A stretch of 64,000 nt of DNA from Sisyra terminalis (taxonomy: Eukaryota; Arthropoda; Insecta; Neuroptera; Sisyridae): NCBI GenBank assembly GCA_958496175.1, contig OY292278.1, positions 22,444,001 to 22,508,000 on the forward strand, read 5' to 3'. Position 1 is the stretch's first letter. Each line of letters begins with the position of its first letter. Below, piece by piece: positions 61,313 to 64,000 of the stretch. Below the pieces are notes generated by a model that saw only the letters and a program-made list of their open reading frames with translations, did not search any database and was not told the DNA's origin. Position numbers and translations under genes: made by a program.

Positions 61313-63389
61313 TGAAAAGATTTGAACAAAACGGAGACGAGAATGAGGAAATTAGATTGGTTTTAATTGAAATATTTAAAAAAATATTTGAAAATTGTCA
61401 AATATTTTGACGTTCATCGTCGTTTTAAACCATTTCCACCCCTTTTGAAGTATCGTTATCATCGCACTCTGTTTTACCGACCACATATTAGGAACACGGA
61501 AGCTTGCGGAAGCTGGAAAAAAGAACTTTAATGCTGTAAATTATCCAATTTTAATTATTTACATCAATATTTTATTCTTAAAATAATTTATTTTGTTTAT
61601 GAAATCATGACATTAGCAATAACTAAACTAATTTAATTTGGTATTTAAATTTTGTCGTTAAAATTAAAAATTTATATGAAAGAATTTTATTGATTTCACT
61701 TCAGGAAATTTTAATGATTTAAAATCCAGGATGTTCTCATTTTATTTTACTTGGGTTTTTTTTATTTCTTCTTTATTCAGGGAAATTTTTTTTCTTTTGG
61801 AAAATTCATTATAATATATTTACATAAATTAATGTGATATATTTGAAGTAAATAAATCGAGTAATATGTTTTCCCTAATAAAAATCAATACAATTCACAC
61901 TTACACATTGATAAAACTCGACTAGTTGAGGACCCTCTTTTATACAGGGTGCGTTTTACGAATCATGAACTTTTTAAAACTTACTTTTCCAATCAAATAT
62001 ATTTTATATTTGCTTTACAAATAATAAGTCACAAATGAACTACATATTATTACGCAAAGCTTTTTAACGATTAAAACTGTTCTTTAACAAAAACATTTAT
62101 TTAAATACCAAAGATCTTATATTGAGAAATGATTTGTGTAAAATTCTAAATTTAAAAATAAATAAAAAATGATGACTACACTTCCAACAATTTTTCAATT
62201 CTTTTTGCAACCCTTTCCCAATCTCAATATCGTACCGTTCGAAATAATGCCGAAAAAACGTTAGCTTTAATAAAAAAATTGTCTCAAAATCGTAGCTACT
62301 CCAAAACTAGTACGTGCTGACTACAAATTTCACAATAAGCAAATTAGCAATATTTCTCAATTTTTATTATCCCTAGAATTGCTAAGACCATAATAATTAT
62401 AGACGATATAAGAGATATAAAATATAAGACGAAACAAAAAAATAATAAGTTTTCTCGTTAGAAGGTAAAGGGATCATTTCAGAATTGTGATCAACATGTG
62501 AGATTGTAAAAAATTACATAGGGGGAAGAAGGGGCTTCGAAAGCTTATAGGTACATCATGTGATGCAATTTACGGATGACCCCTTGCAGTGATCTGAGCC
62601 TCAACAGAATTCATTGAAGGATTTTATCACTTTAATGTCTCACTGCCAATAATTTATGACTATTGGAAAATTTAAAATACAGAAATAAAATTTTATGTTT
62701 ATTGTTATTCAGTCAACAACTTTAAAGAGAAACCTATTAGTTTTAATTCATTAAAAATTGAAAGAACAAAACAAACTTTATTATATAATTATTTTACTTT
62801 TAAATTGTTTCAATTATTATTTTACTCTTTAAGATTTCGTAGTAAAAGATTTATTTTTTTCCTTATAAATCAAAAAATGCTTGTATATCTAATAAAATTT
62901 CTTATAAGTAACTCTGCGTCTAATAACCTTTCTGTAATACGAAATCCTCATTATTGCAAAAGAATAAGACACCATAATCTATTCGTAAAAATATTACCAA
63001 AATGGATAAAATCAATTCAATAAGGAACTGAATAAATTTTCTTCTAAATGAATAAAATAATGATCCACTTTGTCTTTCCTATGGTAGTTGTAGATCAAAA
63101 TTCTATGAGCTTTTTCATTAATATAGCTTTCATAATTTATATTGAATTTAAGCTCTCTCCCTGTAATATTTTTGATGAAATACCATTAATATATAATGTT
63201 TCTCAATGTTCATGAGGTAAATATCATTAATTAGCGCGTCAGGGTAAATAAATTTATTCTTGTTGAATAATGAGGTAAGCTAACATCTGAAGAAAAGCTG
63301 ATCCGCCCTCCTCATCTGTATATGGTCCCCATAAAGCTTTAGAATATGTGGCATTAAATGATTTATCTTTATTTTAAATTAATTATTTT
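61313..63389. other. Upstream of the vimar-like gene and AT-rich DNA
   Basis: The first 200 bases should hold the 5' UTR and promoter. No motif stands out. Beyond that no gene or repeat copy is clear. Confidence 0.45.
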
Positions 63390-63511
63390 TACCGTCACTT
63401 TATAACTACTAAGGTCTCCAGCAACTTGAGGGTTCATATTAAACCGTAATCGAATCCAACACCTACCAGTTTTGGAGCAGCCACTTAGACCACTCAGCCA
63501 TCAGTAAGCTA
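63390..63511 (-). repeat. tRNA-derived SINE, copy 7 (shortened)
   Basis: On the minus strand it reads GATGGCTGAGTGGTCTAAGT, GCTCCAAAACTGGTAGGTGT, a good B-box-like TGGATTCGATTACGG and the tail TAGTTATAAAGTGACGGTAA. About 35 bases are missing between the B box and the tail. Confidence 0.75.
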
Positions 63512-63609
63512 ATGATTTATCAATTTTTGGTTATTAATTTGTTTACCATGTAGACTTTAAGAGACGAAAATAAATTTTTAAATATGTGCAATTCAAAGTA
63601 TCAGGCTTC

Positions 63610-63826
63610 ATGTATACTTTAGCGACGTCAAAATCTGATAATGTTGCATTTATCACATTTTTTGACTTAATTCACGAATAAATCGGACCATAATGAAAAT
63701 TTAGTGACAAGATTTTATAATACGATATTTGAATTGAATTATCAAAATAATCTCGAATTTAATTAAAAACAACGTAAAAAATGCAACGTCGCTAGATTTC
63801 AACGTCGCTAGTGTATATGAACCGAA
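63610..63826. mobile_element. MITE family A, copy 7 (diverged)
   Basis: It has the family centre (AATAAATCGGACCATAATGA) and arms with ATGTTGCATTTATCAC and AAAAATGCAACGTCGCTAGA. CAACGTCGCTAG occurs twice at the right end. No clear target duplication. Confidence 0.78.
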
Positions 63827-63895
63827 TCATATACAAAATGTTCAGTAGCTGACGTTCTTCATCAAAAATGGTAAACATCGCGAGCTTTTGGTTAA

Positions 63896-64000
63896 AAAAA
63901 GTGTTAAAACCACCACTGTTAAACTGTTAAAAAAAGGCATTTTAAAATAATTACATATAAATGCTTTTAATAACTTCAAACGACTTCTAATGGGTTTTTT
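63896..64000. repeat. Repeat family I, copy 3, cut by the window end
   Basis: AAAAGGCATTTTAAAATAAT, TTTTAATAACTTCAAACGAC and TTCTAATGGG are the inverted form of family I. Confidence 0.55.

Noticed and set aside
61313..61329. Upstream ATG (M-F-K-S-F-Q-W-L) as the vimar start
   Set aside because: It reads through a good GTAAGT donor into sequence unlike the family; the ATG at 61312 with splicing gives a normal N-terminus.
1..64000. CRISPR array or bacterial operon
   Set aside because: No regularly spaced direct repeats; introns and repeat types are plainly eukaryotic.

Overview
The window is nuclear DNA from an insect. It is very AT-rich, its genes carry GT-AG introns (some only about 50-70 bp), and most of its length is repeats. 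The gene content points to an arthropod and most likely a holometabolous insect: a Spatzle-family ligand and two ZAD-type C2H2 zinc finger genes, a class expanded in higher insects. I cannot name the species. All five intact protein genes lie on the minus strand. I see no tRNA or rRNA gene and no CRISPR array.

Layout. 0-6 kb: non-coding, with a TIR element (2.40-4.05 kb) that contains a foldback element. 6.2-13.1 kb: a Spatzle-3-like gene (spz3) in five exons, with a 4.5 kb last intron full of short inverted-repeat elements. 13-35 kb: repeat-rich DNA with a LINE relic, tRNA-derived SINEs, MITEs, a broken copy of part of spz3 (20.1-20.8 kb), a 5'-truncated LINE (27.5-29.5 kb), a dead mariner (29.9-30.7 kb) and large foldback elements. 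35.6-40.6 kb: two tandem ZAD zinc finger genes. 43.0-51.6 kb: a 14-exon Sec24 gene (Sec24A/B class, COPII cargo adaptor) with a very long disordered N-terminus. 57.1-61.3 kb: a six-exon armadillo-repeat gene of the SmgGDS/Rap1GDS1 family (vimar in Drosophila). 61.4-64 kb: AT-rich DNA with one SINE and two MITE copies.

The genes do not form an operon-like unit. They are an extracellular Toll-pathway-type ligand, two nuclear DNA-binding factors, a secretory coat subunit and a small-GTPase chaperone/exchange factor. The most informative structure is in the mobile DNA. A MITE with 9-bp target duplications can be checked against recognisable empty sites at both copies. A second foldback MITE family has 8-bp duplications at five copies. 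Foldback elements near 3 kb and 35 kb carry hammerhead-ribozyme-like core motifs in both arms. A tRNA-derived SINE family is present in about seven copies. Exon joins were worked out by hand from splice sites and reading phase and have not been checked against transcripts.
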